Shown: positions 1 through 8,912, counted from the stretch's first letter. The stretch is DNA of 64,000 bases from Brevundimonas mediterranea (GCF_014196125.1 NZ_JACIDA010000002.1:620001-684000), one strand, 5' to 3'. A program made the numbers and translations. The notes: a model not told the origin generated them from the letters alone.

Positions 1-101
1 CCCATCGAGACTTGGCCGTCGCCCGCGATGACGGTGCGGCCGTTCTTGCGCACCGCCAGAATGGTGGTGCCGTGCCAGTCGGGAAAATTCGATTGAGTCA
101 T
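1..101 (-). CDS. hslV: ATP-dependent protease HslVU, peptidase subunit HslV (5' end only)
   Basis: Only the first 33 or so codons lie in the window; the gene continues past the left edge. The protein starts [20 protein letters not shown] and continues with GDGQVSMG, the conserved N-terminal block of HslV. In this family the short leader is removed so that the Thr of the TTI motif (about residue 12) becomes the catalytic N-terminal threonine of a proteasome-like cytosolic peptidase that works with the HslU ATPase. Both the leader and the Thr-Thr are present. It is divergent from the BLUF genes, with 132 bases between them that must hold both promoters. Confidence 0.9.
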   Translation of the reverse strand, partial: MTQSNFPDWHGTTILAVRKNGRTVIAGDGQVSM

Positions 102-233
102 GATCCGCAGATGGCGAGACGGCCGCCGCCGATCAAGAGTGGTCCTTTTTGGATACCGGTGTCATATTTACACCCTAGTTCCCACTATAACGCGCCATTC
201 TTAACTGCATAATCCGCCAAGGGAGATATAAAA

Positions 234-644
234 TTGCTCTATCGCGTGCTTCTAGTGAGTGAAACGGTCGGCGCGATTGAACAATCTCCGCTGATGCTGG
301 CTGACATTCTCGGTGCGTCCGAACGCAACAATCGTCGGGACATGATCGGCAGCGCCATGATGTTTCATGAAGGCCGGGCGGCCATGATGCTGGAGGGCAT
401 GCGCGCGGACGTCGATCGGTTGATCGCGCGCCTTCTTTCAGACCGCAGGCACCGGAATCTCAAGGTCGTCGAGGATCGCCCCATCGTTCACCGTCGCGTG
501 GCCGAGCCGGTCAAGCTCAACGCCATGTCGCCTCATCAGGCGGGCGAATATCTGGGCGGTCGCCGACTGGACCAGCTCGCCGCCTCGGTGCTGGAGCGGC
601 TGTTGTCCTGCGACGGATTGCGTGTCTCAAGCTGTGCGGTCTGA
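234..644 (+). CDS. Degenerate BLUF-domain protein, probably photochemically inactive
   Basis: A 136-residue protein made almost entirely of one BLUF fold. The start is TTG, supported by GGGAG at 221-225, eight bases upstream. It aligns end to end with the BLUF gene that follows: LVSE, ILGAS, RNNRRD, LEG and DRRHRN are all recognisable. The flavin-site Asn is kept (second N of RNNRRD, residue 33), but the essential Tyr is Leu7, the essential Gln is Met51, the two Phe before it are Ala-Ala, the TG after RNNRRD has become GS, and the semi-conserved Trp is lost. Known BLUF photochemistry needs Tyr and Gln, so flavin photoactivation is unlikely. It probably arose by tandem duplication and may act as a partner or light-independent variant of its neighbour. 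Confidence 0.8.
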   Translation: MLYRVLLVSETVGAIEQSPLMLADILGASERNNRRDMIGSAMMFHEGRAAMMLEGMRADVDRLIARLLSDRRHRNLKVVEDRPIVHRRVAEPVKLNAMSPHQAGEYLGGRRLDQLAASVLERLLSCDGLRVSSCAV

Positions 645-725
645 CGCCTTTCCTGCGTGTTTCGTTAACTCTATGGCCTTACTTCGGTCCTGTGGCTGTA
701 AATTGTAAAAGCGTAAGAGTAATCA

Positions 726-1136
726 ATGAGTTTGTTCCGTATTGTCTATGTCAGCGACGCCGTGGGCGACGCGGGCGTGGGCCTGCTGCCCCTGATCGAC
801 ATCATCGGCGCGTCGGACCGGAACAATCGCCGGGATCATGTGACCGGGGTGCTGATGCGCCACGACGGCCGGTTCTTTCAGGCCATTGAGGGCGCGCGGG
901 TCGATCTGGATCGGTTGCTGGGCCGGCTGCGCGCCGATCGACGCCACACCAATATCCGCATCCTCGCCGACCTTGTGATCGATCAGCGCCTGTTCCCGGG
1001 TTGGGCCATGGCCCAGATGGACGCGTCGCCGGGGTTGGAGCGCCTGCTGTCCGAGGGGCTGGACCATCCGAGCGCGAGCGCGAGCGCCGACAGGATCGTG
1101 TCGGAGGCGAGCCGGAGCCTGGCCGCCGTTTCCTGA
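726..1136 (+). CDS. BLUF-domain blue-light sensor (short, single domain)
   Basis: A 136-residue BLUF protein predicted to bind FAD and sense blue light. The diagnostic residues are intact: Tyr8 (IVYVSD), Asn34 (RNNRRDHVTG), Gln52 (FFQAIEG) and the Trp93/Met95 pair (PGWAMAQM). There is no output domain; after residue 100 only a short helical, Ser/Ala-rich tail remains, so signalling is presumably by protein-protein contact, as in other short BLUF proteins. It lies 81 bases after a degenerate paralogue of the same length, and the two probably came from one duplication. No strong Shine-Dalgarno is seen before the ATG. Family assignment is firm; the partner is unknown. Confidence 0.9.
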   Translation: MSLFRIVYVSDAVGDAGVGLLPLIDIIGASDRNNRRDHVTGVLMRHDGRFFQAIEGARVDLDRLLGRLRADRRHTNIRILADLVIDQRLFPGWAMAQMDASPGLERLLSEGLDHPSASASADRIVSEASRSLAAVS

Positions 1137-1174
1137 GGCCTCGCGCCTAAGCCTGCCCCTCGCTAGAGAAGGGC

Positions 1175-1912
1175 ATGGTTTTCTCTGAAGACGAAGTCGA
1201 ACGCTACGCCCGCCATCTGGTCCTGTCCGAGATCGGGGGGCCGGGCCAGCAGGCCTTGAAGCGCGCGCGGGTGCTGATTGTCGGGGCCGGCGGCGTGGGC
1301 GCGCCGGCGGCCCTCTATCTGGCCGCAGCCGGCGTCGGGACGTTGGGCCTGATCGACGACGACGTGGTGGGTTTGTCGAACCTGCAGCGCCAGATCGCCT
1401 TTTCCACGCCCGAGGTGGGCCGGCCCAAGGTCGAAGCGGCCGCCGAACGCCTGGGCGGGCTGAACCCGCATGTGACGATCCAGACCTTCGCCGAACGGCT
1501 GACGCCGGCCAATGCGGCCGAGCGGATCGACGGCTTCGACATCGTGCTGGACGGGACCGACGATTTCGAGACCCGGCTGATCGTCAACGCCGCCTGCGTG
1601 GCGGCCGGCAAGCCTCTGGTTTCGGGTGCGCTGGGGAGATGGAGCGGCCAGGTGGGGGTGTTCGCCGGTCGGCCCTGTTACCAGTGCCTGGTGCCCGAGG
1701 TTCCGCCGGACGCCGAGACCTGCGCCCGTGTCGGCGTGGTCGGCGCCCTGGCGGGCGTGGTCGGATCGATGGCGGCGCTGGAGACGATCAAGCTGATCAC
1801 GGGGGCTGGCGAGGCTCTGGCCGGGCGGCTGATGCTGTACGACGGTCTGGCGGCGACGGCGCGGACGGTGCGGGTGACGGCCGACCCCCAGTGCCCGGTT
1901 TGCGGCGGCTGA
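1175..1912 (+). CDS. moeB: HesA/MoeB/ThiF family adenylyltransferase (sulfur-carrier activating enzyme)
   Basis: A 245-residue E1-like enzyme. Such enzymes adenylate the C-terminal Gly-Gly of a ubiquitin-like sulfur carrier (MoaD or ThiS) for molybdopterin or thiamine synthesis. The ATP-binding motif GAGGVGAP is at residues 37-44, the SNLQRQ segment at 68-73, and DGTDDFETR at 126-134. Zinc-site cysteines are CYQC (168-171) and CPVC near the C terminus; TC at 182-183 corresponds to the conserved Cys of MoeB. There is no C-terminal rhodanese domain, so it is the short MoeB/ThiF form. MoeB and ThiF cannot be separated here because no moa or thi genes are adjacent. Its stop lies 3 bases from the converging gene at 1916. 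Confidence 0.85.
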   Translation: MVFSEDEVERYARHLVLSEIGGPGQQALKRARVLIVGAGGVGAPAALYLAAAGVGTLGLIDDDVVGLSNLQRQIAFSTPEVGRPKVEAAAERLGGLNPHVTIQTFAERLTPANAAERIDGFDIVLDGTDDFETRLIVNAACVAAGKPLVSGALGRWSGQVGVFAGRPCYQCLVPEVPPDAETCARVGVVGALAGVVGSMAALETIKLITGAGEALAGRLMLYDGLAATARTVRVTADPQCPVCGG

Positions 1913-1915
1913 CCC

Positions 1916-2167
1916 TCAGGCGGCCGTGGCGAAACGGACGTCGGCCAGATCCAGGTCCGGGATGGGCGGGGCGAAGCCCAGGGCCGGATTGCTGAGCACC
2001 GTCACCAGCCGCTCGCCGCAGTACAGATAAAGGGTCTCGAATCCGACCCAGGTCCGGGCGAGTTCGGCCAGAGCCTGATTCGCCGCCGAGTCGTGGCTCG
2101 CGCCCAGAACACAGATGTCACGCACCGGAACGCCCGGCAGGTTGACGATACAATAGTAGGAGTCCAA
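1916..2167 (-). CDS. Hypothetical protein, 83 residues
   Basis: A small unrecognised protein starting MDSYYCIVNLPG and containing the segment VRDICVLGASHDSAANQALAE, with no signal peptide or membrane segment. The start is TTG and carries a good ribosome site (GAGGAA seven bases upstream in the sense orientation), which argues that it is a real gene. It converges on the moeB-like gene and diverges from the DUF6880-like gene. No function can be proposed. Confidence 0.6.
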   Translation of the reverse strand: MDSYYCIVNLPGVPVRDICVLGASHDSAANQALAELARTWVGFETLYLYCGERLVTVLSNPALGFAPPIPDLDLADVRFATAA

Positions 2168-2286
2168 CGCACGCTTCCTCAGACAGGTCGCCGGAAACGA
2201 AGCTCGCTCGCGGCGGTTCCTCCCCTGCCCGTGGTTTTCGACAGCCGTGTGAGTCCGGTTCGACAGACTTGTGAAAAGGAGACCCG

Positions 2287-3492
2287 ATGGCCCGACGTCC
2301 CGCCTCGCCCAAACGTCTGAGCGCCGCCAGTCTGGCGTCCCTGGGGGCGGATCGGCTGGGCGATCTGCTGATGCAGGCGGCGGACGGCGACGCCTTGTTG
2401 AAGCGTCGTCTGCGGCTGGTGCTGGCGGCCGAGGCGGGGGAGGAGCCCCTGACGGTCGAGCTGGACAAGCGGCTGACGGCTCTGGCGGTCGGACGGGCGC
2501 GGGTGTCCTGGCGCAAGCGGCCGGACCTGCTGCGCGACCTCTACATGTTGCGCCGTGCGGTGGTGGACGACCTGGCGCCGATCGCGCCCGTCGCCGGGCT
2601 GGACCGGATGATCGCCTGGTTCGACCTGTTTCGCGGTTTGACGCTGCGGGTCAAGGATCCGCGCGGCGAGATGACGGCCGCCTTCGACGCGGCTGCGCCC
2701 GATCTCTGGACCCTCGCTCAGACGGCCCTCATGGATCAGGCGGCGATGGAACGTGTGGCCGCCGCCATCGAACGCCATCCGCTCGACTACGCCCGCTGGA
2801 TCGACGCGGCGGGCGAGGCCCTGACCCCGGAACTGGCGCGGGCTCTGCTGGCCGTGCTGGACACCAGTTTAGGTGTGCGCGGCGCGCGGACGGCGATCCG
2901 GCGACTGGCGGACCGGGCCGAGGACCTGGATCTTTGGCTGTCCTTGGTCACGCCGGATGAACAGGGATCGCCGGACTTCGCGGCGGCGGCGGCGCGGCGG
3001 TTGCTGGCCGCCGGTCGGATCGCCGAGGCGCGACAGGCCCTGGAGGCGGCGCTGAAGCCGTCGGCGGCGAACCGGCGCTTTACCTTCGGCCGGTCGCCGT
3101 CTGCGGGTCCGCCGATCCTGACCCCCGCCTGGGAGGCGGCCTCCATCGATCTGCTCGACGCCGAGGGGCGCAAGGCCGAGGCCCAGGATCTGCGCTGGGC
3201 CATGTTCGAGCGCGACCTGTCGGCGTCGGCCTTACGGGACTATCTCGCCCGCCTGCCCGATTTCGACGATGTCGAGGCGCTAGACCGCGCCCTGGCCCAT
3301 GCCGCGACCCACGCCGATTTCGAGACCGCTTTGGGCTTCCTGATGGACTGGCCCGCCCACCGCGAAGCCGCCGCCCTGGTTGAGCGCCGCATCGGTCAGG
3401 CCCGCACGTCTCTGCCGCTCAAGGCCGACTGGGCCGCGCGGCTGGCGCAGAAATATCCCGACGCCGCCGAACGGCTGCTGGCCGCGCCCTAA
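2287..3492 (+). CDS. DUF6880-like protein, 401 residues
   Basis: A soluble, Ala/Leu/Arg-rich, mostly helical protein that resembles the family annotated as DUF6880 in alphaproteobacteria (family call from memory). The N-terminal part (about 10-130) is a compact helical region. The rest looks like TPR-type helical repeats, for example AAAARRLLAAGRIAEARQAL near 235-255 and the region 290-400. The start ATG is preceded by GAAAAGGAGA at 2273-2282, a strong ribosome site. Its stop overlaps that of the converging dehydrogenase by four bases. Cytosolic; function unknown. Confidence 0.75.
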   Translation: MARRPASPKRLSAASLASLGADRLGDLLMQAADGDALLKRRLRLVLAAEAGEEPLTVELDKRLTALAVGRARVSWRKRPDLLRDLYMLRRAVVDDLAPIAPVAGLDRMIAWFDLFRGLTLRVKDPRGEMTAAFDAAAPDLWTLAQTALMDQAAMERVAAAIERHPLDYARWIDAAGEALTPELARALLAVLDTSLGVRGARTAIRRLADRAEDLDLWLSLVTPDEQGSPDFAAAAARRLLAAGRIAEARQALEAALKPSAANRRFTFGRSPSAGPPILTPAWEAASIDLLDAEGRKAEAQDLRWAMFERDLSASALRDYLARLPDFDDVEALDRALAHAATHADFETALGFLMDWPAHREAAALVERRIGQARTSLPLKADWAARLAQKYPDAAERLLAAP

Positions 3493-4475
3493 AGCATCGC
3501 CGGGATGACCCGGTCAGGCGGGCGGTGGCCGTTCTGGTAGGTCATGACATTGGCGATGACCCGGTCGCCCATGTCCTGGCGGGCCTCCAGCGTCGCCGAG
3601 CCCAGGTGGGGCAGAAGGACGACGTTCGGCTGGCCCAGCAGGCCGGGGTGGATGGCCGGCTCGTTCTCGAACACGTCCAGGCCAACGCCGGACAGGGACC
3701 GGGTCGCCACGGCCTGGGACAGGGCCGCCTCGTCGATCAGATCGCCCCGCGCGGTGTTGATCAGTATGGCGTGGGGCTGAAGCCGGGCCAGGCGTTCGGC
3801 GGACAGCAGATGATGCGTGTCCTTCGTCGCCGGGCAGTTCAGAGAGATGATGTCCATCCGGGCCAGCATCTGGTCCAGATCGTCCCAGTAGGTCGCGCCC
3901 AGTTCTTCCTCGATCAGGGCGGAGACGGGTTTCCTATTGTGATAGTGGACCTGCAGGCCGAAGGCCCTGGCGCGTCGGGCCAGGGCCTGGCCGATCCGGC
4001 CCATGCCCACGATGCCCAGTCGCTTGCCCCACAGTTTGCGGCCGCACATCCAGGTCGGGGTCCAGCCCTCGAACCGTCCCTCGGCCACCACCTGGGCGCC
4101 CTCGACGATGCGGCGGCTGACGGCCAGGATCAGGCTCATGGCCAGGTCGGCGGTGTCCTCGGTCAGGACGCCGGGGGTGTTGGTGACGATAATGCTGCGC
4201 GCCACGGCCGCATCGACGTCGATATGGTCCACCCCTGCGCCGAAGTTGGCGATCATCTTCAGTTGATCGCCTGCGCCGTTGATCAGGTCGGCGTCGATGA
4301 CGTCGGTGATGGTGGGGACCAGAACCTCGGCGCGCTGAACCGCCGCCTGAAGCGCCGCCCGGTCCATCGGCTGGTCCTTCAGGTTCAGTTCGGCGTCGAA
4401 TAGTTCGCGCATCCGCGTCTCGACCGCGTCGGGCAGGCGTCTGGTTAATACGACCTTAAGCTTGCGGACGGACAT
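3489..4475 (-). CDS. D-2-hydroxyacid dehydrogenase (glyoxylate/hydroxypyruvate reductase type)
   Basis: A 328-residue cytosolic NAD(P)H oxidoreductase of the D-isomer 2-hydroxyacid dehydrogenase family. The Rossmann motif GMGRIGQA is followed by HYHNRKP. The catalytic triad is visible: Arg in NTARGD, Glu in DVFENEP, and His in LLPHLGSAT. IANFGAGVDHIDV is the usual substrate-loop block. The Arg in HNRKP after the second strand suggests NADPH preference, consistent with glyoxylate reductase, but substrate is inferred. It is divergent from the SH3-domain gene, with the two start regions abutting, and converges with the DUF6880-like gene with a four-base overlap of stops. Confidence 0.88.
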   Translation of the reverse strand: MSVRKLKVVLTRRLPDAVETRMRELFDAELNLKDQPMDRAALQAAVQRAEVLVPTITDVIDADLINGAGDQLKMIANFGAGVDHIDVDAAVARSIIVTNTPGVLTEDTADLAMSLILAVSRRIVEGAQVVAEGRFEGWTPTWMCGRKLWGKRLGIVGMGRIGQALARRARAFGLQVHYHNRKPVSALIEEELGATYWDDLDQMLARMDIISLNCPATKDTHHLLSAERLARLQPHAILINTARGDLIDEAALSQAVATRSLSGVGLDVFENEPAIHPGLLGQPNVVLLPHLGSATLEARQDMGDRVIANVMTYQNGHRPPDRVIPAML

Positions 4476-4540
4476 TGCGGGCCTTGGTTAGCGGGCGGCG
4501 ATTCAGGATCGAAAGCCCGCGCGACGGGTCGTTCCATCCA

Positions 4541-5113
4541 GTGTCTAGCAAAGCCTCCGCCATCTTCCAAAGCCTGCGACGCCGCAGCGCCCTCGCCCTG
4601 GCCATTCTGGGCGTGGGCCTCATGGCCGGCGCGGGCGCGACCATGCCCGATGGCCGCCCCACGCCGACTGGGCTGGAGGTGCCGCGCTGGATATCGCTGA
4701 AGTCGTCGCACGTCCGTGCGCGCCAGGGGCCGGGGCTGGATTATCCAATCCTGTGGGAATATCGCGCCGCCGGCCTGCCGGTGCAGGTGATCGCCGAGAC
4801 GACCGAATGGCGCAAGATCTGCGATCCGGACGGGGCAGTGGCCTGGATCCACCGCACGGTGTCGTCGGGCCGCCGGTCCGTCTTCAACACCTCGCCCGAA
4901 GAAGTGATGATCCACGCCGGCAAGTCCCAGGCCTCGGCCGTGCGGGCGCGCCTGTCGCCCCGCTCGTTGGTGACGCTGGACGAATGCGAGGACGGCTGGT
5001 GCCAGGTGCGGGCGCGGCGCCTGCGCGGCTGGGTCCAGGAACGGGCGGTGTTTGGAACCCAGCAGAGGGCGCTGTGCAACGCCAACCGCCCCGCCGGGAC
5101 CGGTCGGGACTGA
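4541..5113 (+). CDS. Exported bacterial SH3-domain protein
   Basis: From a GTG at 4541 the product is about 190 residues with a basic N terminus and a hydrophobic stretch (ALALAILGVGLMAGAGA), a plausible signal peptide. The mature part has two SH3-like modules: one near SSHVRARQGPGLDYPILWEY ending in VAWIHRTVSSGRRSV, and a second around QASAVRARLSPRSLVTLDEC ending in RLRGWVQERAVFG. Such modules usually bind cell-wall peptides in the periplasm. An upstream in-frame TTG at 4475 would add 22 residues ahead of the signal peptide and overlap the divergent gene start, so the GTG is preferred. It lies upstream of fabA-fabB in the same direction; no direct role in fatty acid synthesis is implied. Confidence 0.75.
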   Translation: MSSKASAIFQSLRRRSALALAILGVGLMAGAGATMPDGRPTPTGLEVPRWISLKSSHVRARQGPGLDYPILWEYRAAGLPVQVIAETTEWRKICDPDGAVAWIHRTVSSGRRSVFNTSPEEVMIHAGKSQASAVRARLSPRSLVTLDECEDGWCQVRARRLRGWVQERAVFGTQQRALCNANRPAGTGRD

Positions 5114-5190
5114 CCGCCGTAACCCTTGGTGTTGAGCGAAGTCGCGCGGTCGTGTAACCCGCCAGCAACAGCAGACGTAACGGAACCGCC

Positions 5191-5727
5191 TTGACCCAGT
5201 CCCAATATCCCTCGTCCTTCGATCACGAGGCCCTGCTCGCCTCCGGGCGCGGCGAACTGTTCGGTCCCGGCAACGCCCAACTGCCCGCCCCGCCCATGCT
5301 CATGTTCGACCGGATCACCCAGATCTCGGCCGATGGCGGCGCCCACGGCAAGGGCTATGTCGAGGCCGAACTCGACATCAATCCCGAGCTCTGGTTCTTC
5401 CAGTGCCACTTCATCGGCGACCCGGTCATGCCCGGCTGCCTGGGCCTGGACGCCATGTGGCAGCTGGTCGGCTTCTATCTGGGCTGGATCGGCGGCCCGG
5501 GCCGCGGCCGCGCCCTGGGCGTCGGCGAGGTCAAGTTCACGGGCCAGGTCACGCCGGACATCAAGAAGGTAGTCTACAAGATCAACCTGAAGCGGGTCAT
5601 CAATCGCAAACTGGTCATGGGCATCGCCGACGGCGTGCTGGAGGCCGACGGCGAGGTCATCTACACCTGCAACGACATGCGTGTGGGACTCTTTGGCGCC
5701 GCCAAGGATGAGCAAGCGGGCGCCTAA
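5191..5727 (+). CDS. fabA: Bifunctional 3-hydroxydecanoyl-ACP dehydratase/isomerase FabA
   Basis: A 178-residue hotdog-fold enzyme that dehydrates 3-hydroxydecanoyl-ACP and isomerises trans-2- to cis-3-decenoyl-ACP, the entry to anaerobic unsaturated fatty acid synthesis. The catalytic block [20 protein letters not shown] (about 70-89) contains both active-site residues, His in CHFIGDP and Asp in GLDAMWQ, and VKFTGQVTP follows. The length is typical. The start is TTG at 5191; the residues from [15 protein letters not shown] match usual FabA N termini. It is followed by fabB after 77 bases, the conserved partner order. Confidence 0.95.
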   Translation: MTQSQYPSSFDHEALLASGRGELFGPGNAQLPAPPMLMFDRITQISADGGAHGKGYVEAELDINPELWFFQCHFIGDPVMPGCLGLDAMWQLVGFYLGWIGGPGRGRALGVGEVKFTGQVTPDIKKVVYKINLKRVINRKLVMGIADGVLEADGEVIYTCNDMRVGLFGAAKDEQAGA

Positions 5728-5804
5728 ACCCCTATATAACCGCGGACAGCGCGGAAGGCCCCCGCTCGAGAAGCTCGGGTCGAGAAGCTTAAGAAGGAAA
5801 CACC

Positions 5805-7022
5805 ATGCGTCGTGTCGTCGTCACCGGCCTGGGCATCGTCTCTTCCATCGGCCATGGCGCCGAAGAGGTGACCCAGTCCCTGCGCGAGGCCCGTTCGGGC
5901 GTCGTCCATGCCCCCGATCACGCCAAATACGGCTTCCGCAGCCAGGTCTGGGCCCCGCCCAAGATCGGCCCGTGGGAAGAACTGATCGACCGCCGCGCCG
6001 CACGCTTCCTGGCCAACGGCACGGCCTGGGCCCACATCGCCTTTGAAGAGGCGCTGAAGTCGTCGGGCATGACGGCCGAAGAGATTCGCGACGACCGCAT
6101 CGGCCTGATCGTCGGCGAGGGCGGCCCCTCGACCCAGGTGATCCTCCAGGCGGCGGCGACCACCATCGAGAAGACCTCGCCCAAGCGGATCGGCCCGTTC
6201 GCCGTGCCGAAAGCCATGGCGTCCGGCCCTTCGGCCGTCCTGTCCACCTGGTTCCAGATGCGCGGCGTCAACTATTCGATCAGCTCTGCCTGCGCGACCT
6301 CCGCCCACTGCATCGGCGCCGGGGTCGAACAGATCCAGTGGGGCAAGCAGGACGTGGTCTTCGCCGGCGGCTGCGAGGACATCGACTGGTCCATGTCGAA
6401 CATGTTCGACGCCATGGGCGCCATGTCATCCGACTTCAACGAGACCCCGTCCGTCGCCTCGCGGGCCTATGACGTCAACCGCGACGGCTTCGTCATCGCC
6501 GGCGGCGCCGGCATCGTCGTGCTGGAAGAATACGAGCGGGCCAAGGCCCGCGGCGCGACCATTCTGGCCGAAGTCACCGGCTATGGCGCCAATTCCGACG
6601 GCTACGACATGGTCGCCCCCTCGGGCGAGGGCGCCCAGCGCTGCATGAAGATCGCGCTGGAACAGGCCGGCAATCCCCGGATCGACTATCTGAACCCGCA
6701 CGGCACCTCGACCCCGGTCGGCGACTCCAAGGAAATGGAGGCCGTGCGCGCCGTCTTCGGCGACCAGATGCCGATGATCTCCTCGACCAAGTCGCTGACG
6801 GGCCACTCGCTCGGCGCGGCGGGCGCCCAGGAAGCCATCTACTGCCTGTTGATGATGCAGAACGGCTTCGCCGCCGAGAGCGCCCATATCGAGACCCTGG
6901 ATCCGGCCTTCGAGGGCATGCCGATCCTGCGTCAGCGCCGCGAGGGCGAACTGACTCACGTCATGTCCAATAGCTTCGGCTTCGGCGGCACCAACGGCAC
7001 GCTGATCCTGTCCAAGGTCTGA
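5805..7022 (+). CDS. fabB: 3-oxoacyl-ACP synthase I FabB
   Basis: A 405-residue ketosynthase that elongates the cis-3-decenoyl-ACP made by FabA. The thiolase-fold signature is complete: the active-site Cys in [13 protein letters not shown], His in [11 protein letters not shown], His in [12 protein letters not shown], and the C-terminal GFGGTNGTL. The ATG is preceded by AAGGAAACA, a good ribosome site. In many alphaproteobacteria fabI follows this pair; here it does not, and a truncated acetyltransferase remnant starts within a few bases of the fabB stop. Confidence 0.95.
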   Translation: MRRVVVTGLGIVSSIGHGAEEVTQSLREARSGVVHAPDHAKYGFRSQVWAPPKIGPWEELIDRRAARFLANGTAWAHIAFEEALKSSGMTAEEIRDDRIGLIVGEGGPSTQVILQAAATTIEKTSPKRIGPFAVPKAMASGPSAVLSTWFQMRGVNYSISSACATSAHCIGAGVEQIQWGKQDVVFAGGCEDIDWSMSNMFDAMGAMSSDFNETPSVASRAYDVNRDGFVIAGGAGIVVLEEYERAKARGATILAEVTGYGANSDGYDMVAPSGEGAQRCMKIALEQAGNPRIDYLNPHGTSTPVGDSKEMEAVRAVFGDQMPMISSTKSLTGHSLGAAGAQEAIYCLLMMQNGFAAESAHIETLDPAFEGMPILRQRREGELTHVMSNSFGFGGTNGTLILSKV

Positions 7023-7026
7023 GCCC

Positions 7027-7116
7027 CTGTTCGCCCTGCGGGTGGACGATCTGAGCGGGGAGGCGGTTCGCGCCCTGCTGGCCTTCCACCTGTCGGGCAT
7101 GCACGCGCGACCGTGA
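7027..7116 (+). pseudogene. Truncated GNAT acetyltransferase remnant (N-terminal fragment)
   Basis: Immediately after fabB, reading from CTG at 7027, the sequence gives LFALRVDDLSGEAVRALLAF then HLSGMHA. This matches the typical N terminus of a group of GNAT acetyltransferases (FALRVDDL..VRALL..HL.GM.A). It runs into a TGA at 7114-7116 right after the conserved helix, and nothing after it continues the fold. About 28 codons of a protein usually near 150 residues remain, so this is a decayed gene. An IS-end-like motif follows 15 bases later, suggesting loss by insertion and deletion. Confidence 0.6.
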
Positions 7117-7130
7117 CGACCGCTTCTGAC

Positions 7131-7262
7131 TGAGGCTGTGTGAAAACGTGCGGAGCCGGTTTGAACCGGATCAGGCATTGAGGCGCAGATTGCTATCGTT
7201 TCAGGCCCTGATCGCTTCCATCAGCGGCGTGGTTCCCGGCGCCGCCCTTTGAATCTTGCCTC
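7131..7262. other. Possible insertion-sequence scar
   Basis: TGAGGCTGTGTGAAAACG at 7131-7148 resembles terminal repeats of IS5/IS1182-type elements (from memory). A small palindrome, CCGGTT-TG-AACCGG, lies at 7156-7169. On the minus strand the bases up to about 7245 read APGTTPLMEAIRA then stop, which could be the tail of a transposase. No complete element or second end is seen, and the adjacent GNAT gene is truncated. Identity as an IS remnant is tentative. Confidence 0.3.
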
Positions 7263-7298
7263 ATGCGTTTGGCGTCGCGAGCGGCTAGAACGGCCCGG

Positions 7299-8912
7299 AT
7301 GTTGCGCCTGTCAGAACTCAAGCTGCCCCTCGACCACCCGCCGGAGGCCTTGCCCGCCGCGATCGCCGCCCGCTTGGGCGTGCCGCCGCACGATCTTATC
7401 TCTTGGTCGATATGGAAGCGGGCGCACGACGCCCGCCGGAAGTCCGCGATTCTGAAAGTCTACATCTTCGACGTCGAGGTGAGGGACGAATCGGCGGTGC
7501 TGGCCCGTTTTGCGGACGACGTGCACGTGGCGCCGACGCCAGACGTCGCCTATCGCCCGGTCGCTGTCGCGCCCAAGACCGATCGCCTGCGGCCGGTCGT
7601 GATCGGGGCCGGGCCGTGCGGCTTGTTCGCCGGGCTGATCCTGGCCGAGATGGGGTTCAAGCCGATCATCCTCGACCGCGGAAAAGTGGTTCGGGAGCGG
7701 ACTAAGGACACCTGGGACCTGTGGCGGAGAGGCAGGTTGGACCCGGAATCCAACGTGCAGTTCGGCGAGGGCGGCGCGGGCACCTTCTCCGACGGCAAGC
7801 TCTACAGCCAGATCAAGGATCCGCGTTTCCTGGCCCGCAAGGTGTTGACCGAATTCGTCGCGGCCGGGGCGCCGGCGGAAATCCTCACCGAGGCCCACCC
7901 GCACATCGGCACCTTCCGCCTGGTGACCATGGTCGAGGCCATGCGCGAGAAGATCGAAGCCCTCGGCGGCGAATACCGCTTCGAGCATCGGGTCACCGAC
8001 ATCGATCTCGACAAGGGCGCCCTCCGGGGCGTGCGCCTGCACACCGGCGAGACGCTGGAGGCCGATCACGTGGTCTTCGCCATCGGCCATTCGTCGCGCG
8101 ACACCTTCCAGACCCTCTACGACCGTGGCGTCCATATCGAGGCCAAGTCGTTCTCGGTCGGTTTCCGCATCGAGCATCCGCAGTCGTGGATCGATCGGGC
8201 GATGTTCGGTCCTTGCGCCGGCCACCCCGATCTTGGCGCGGCGGCCTATACGCTTTCGCACCATTGCAGCAACGGTCGCACCGTCTACAGCTTCTGCATG
8301 TGCCCGGGCGGCACCGTGGTCGCGGCCACCAGCGAGCCGGGCCGCGTCGTGACCAACGGCATGAGCCAATATTCGCGCAACGAGCGGAACGCCAACTCCG
8401 GCTTCGTGGTCGGCATCTCGCCGGAGGATTATCCGAGCGACCATCCGCTGGCGGGCATCGAACTGCAACGGGAGCTGGAGACCCGCGCCTATGTGGCCGG
8501 CGGCGGGGACTATTTCGCGCCGGGCCAGCTGGTCGGCGATTTCATGCAGGGCCGCGCCTCGACCGCGCTGGGGGAGGTTGTTCCCAGCTACAAACCCGGT
8601 GTGCGCCCAACCGACCTGGCGCCGCTGATGCCCGACTATGTGATCGCCGCAATGCGCGAGGCCCTGCCTGTCTTCGGCCGCAAGATCGCCCGCTACGACG
8701 ACGCCCAGGCGGTTCTGACGGGCGTCGAAACCCGAAGTTCATCCCCGATCCGAATGACCCGCGGCGCGGACTTTCAGAGCCTGAACGTGCGCGGCCTGTT
8801 CCCTGCCGGCGAAGGCGCCGGCTATGCGGGCGGCATCCTGTCGGCCGCCGTCGACGGCATTAAGGTGGCCGAAGCCGTCGCTCGGTCGATGGTCGCGAAG
8901 GTGGCGGCGTAG
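7299..8912 (+). CDS. FAD-dependent oxidoreductase, uncharacterised COG2509 type
   Basis: A protein of about 537 residues from the ATG at 7299 (MLRLSELKLPLDHPPEAL); an in-frame ATG at 7263 would add 12 non-conserved residues. The N-terminal 90 residues form a small alpha-beta domain typical of this group, followed by a dinucleotide-binding motif VVIGAGPCGLFAGLILAEMG and an FAD domain with GEGGAGTFSDGKLYSQI. The C terminus has RGLFPAGEGAGYAGGILSAA, the second FAD-contact motif. The family is common but its substrate is unknown. Soluble. It follows the decayed GNAT region and appears to be transcribed alone. Confidence 0.85.
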   Translation: MLRLSELKLPLDHPPEALPAAIAARLGVPPHDLISWSIWKRAHDARRKSAILKVYIFDVEVRDESAVLARFADDVHVAPTPDVAYRPVAVAPKTDRLRPVVIGAGPCGLFAGLILAEMGFKPIILDRGKVVRERTKDTWDLWRRGRLDPESNVQFGEGGAGTFSDGKLYSQIKDPRFLARKVLTEFVAAGAPAEILTEAHPHIGTFRLVTMVEAMREKIEALGGEYRFEHRVTDIDLDKGALRGVRLHTGETLEADHVVFAIGHSSRDTFQTLYDRGVHIEAKSFSVGFRIEHPQSWIDRAMFGPCAGHPDLGAAAYTLSHHCSNGRTVYSFCMCPGGTVVAATSEPGRVVTNGMSQYSRNERNANSGFVVGISPEDYPSDHPLAGIELQRELETRAYVAGGGDYFAPGQLVGDFMQGRASTALGEVVPSYKPGVRPTDLAPLMPDYVIAAMREALPVFGRKIARYDDAQAVLTGVETRSSSPIRMTRGADFQSLNVRGLFPAGEGAGYAGGILSAAVDGIKVAEAVARSMVAKVAA

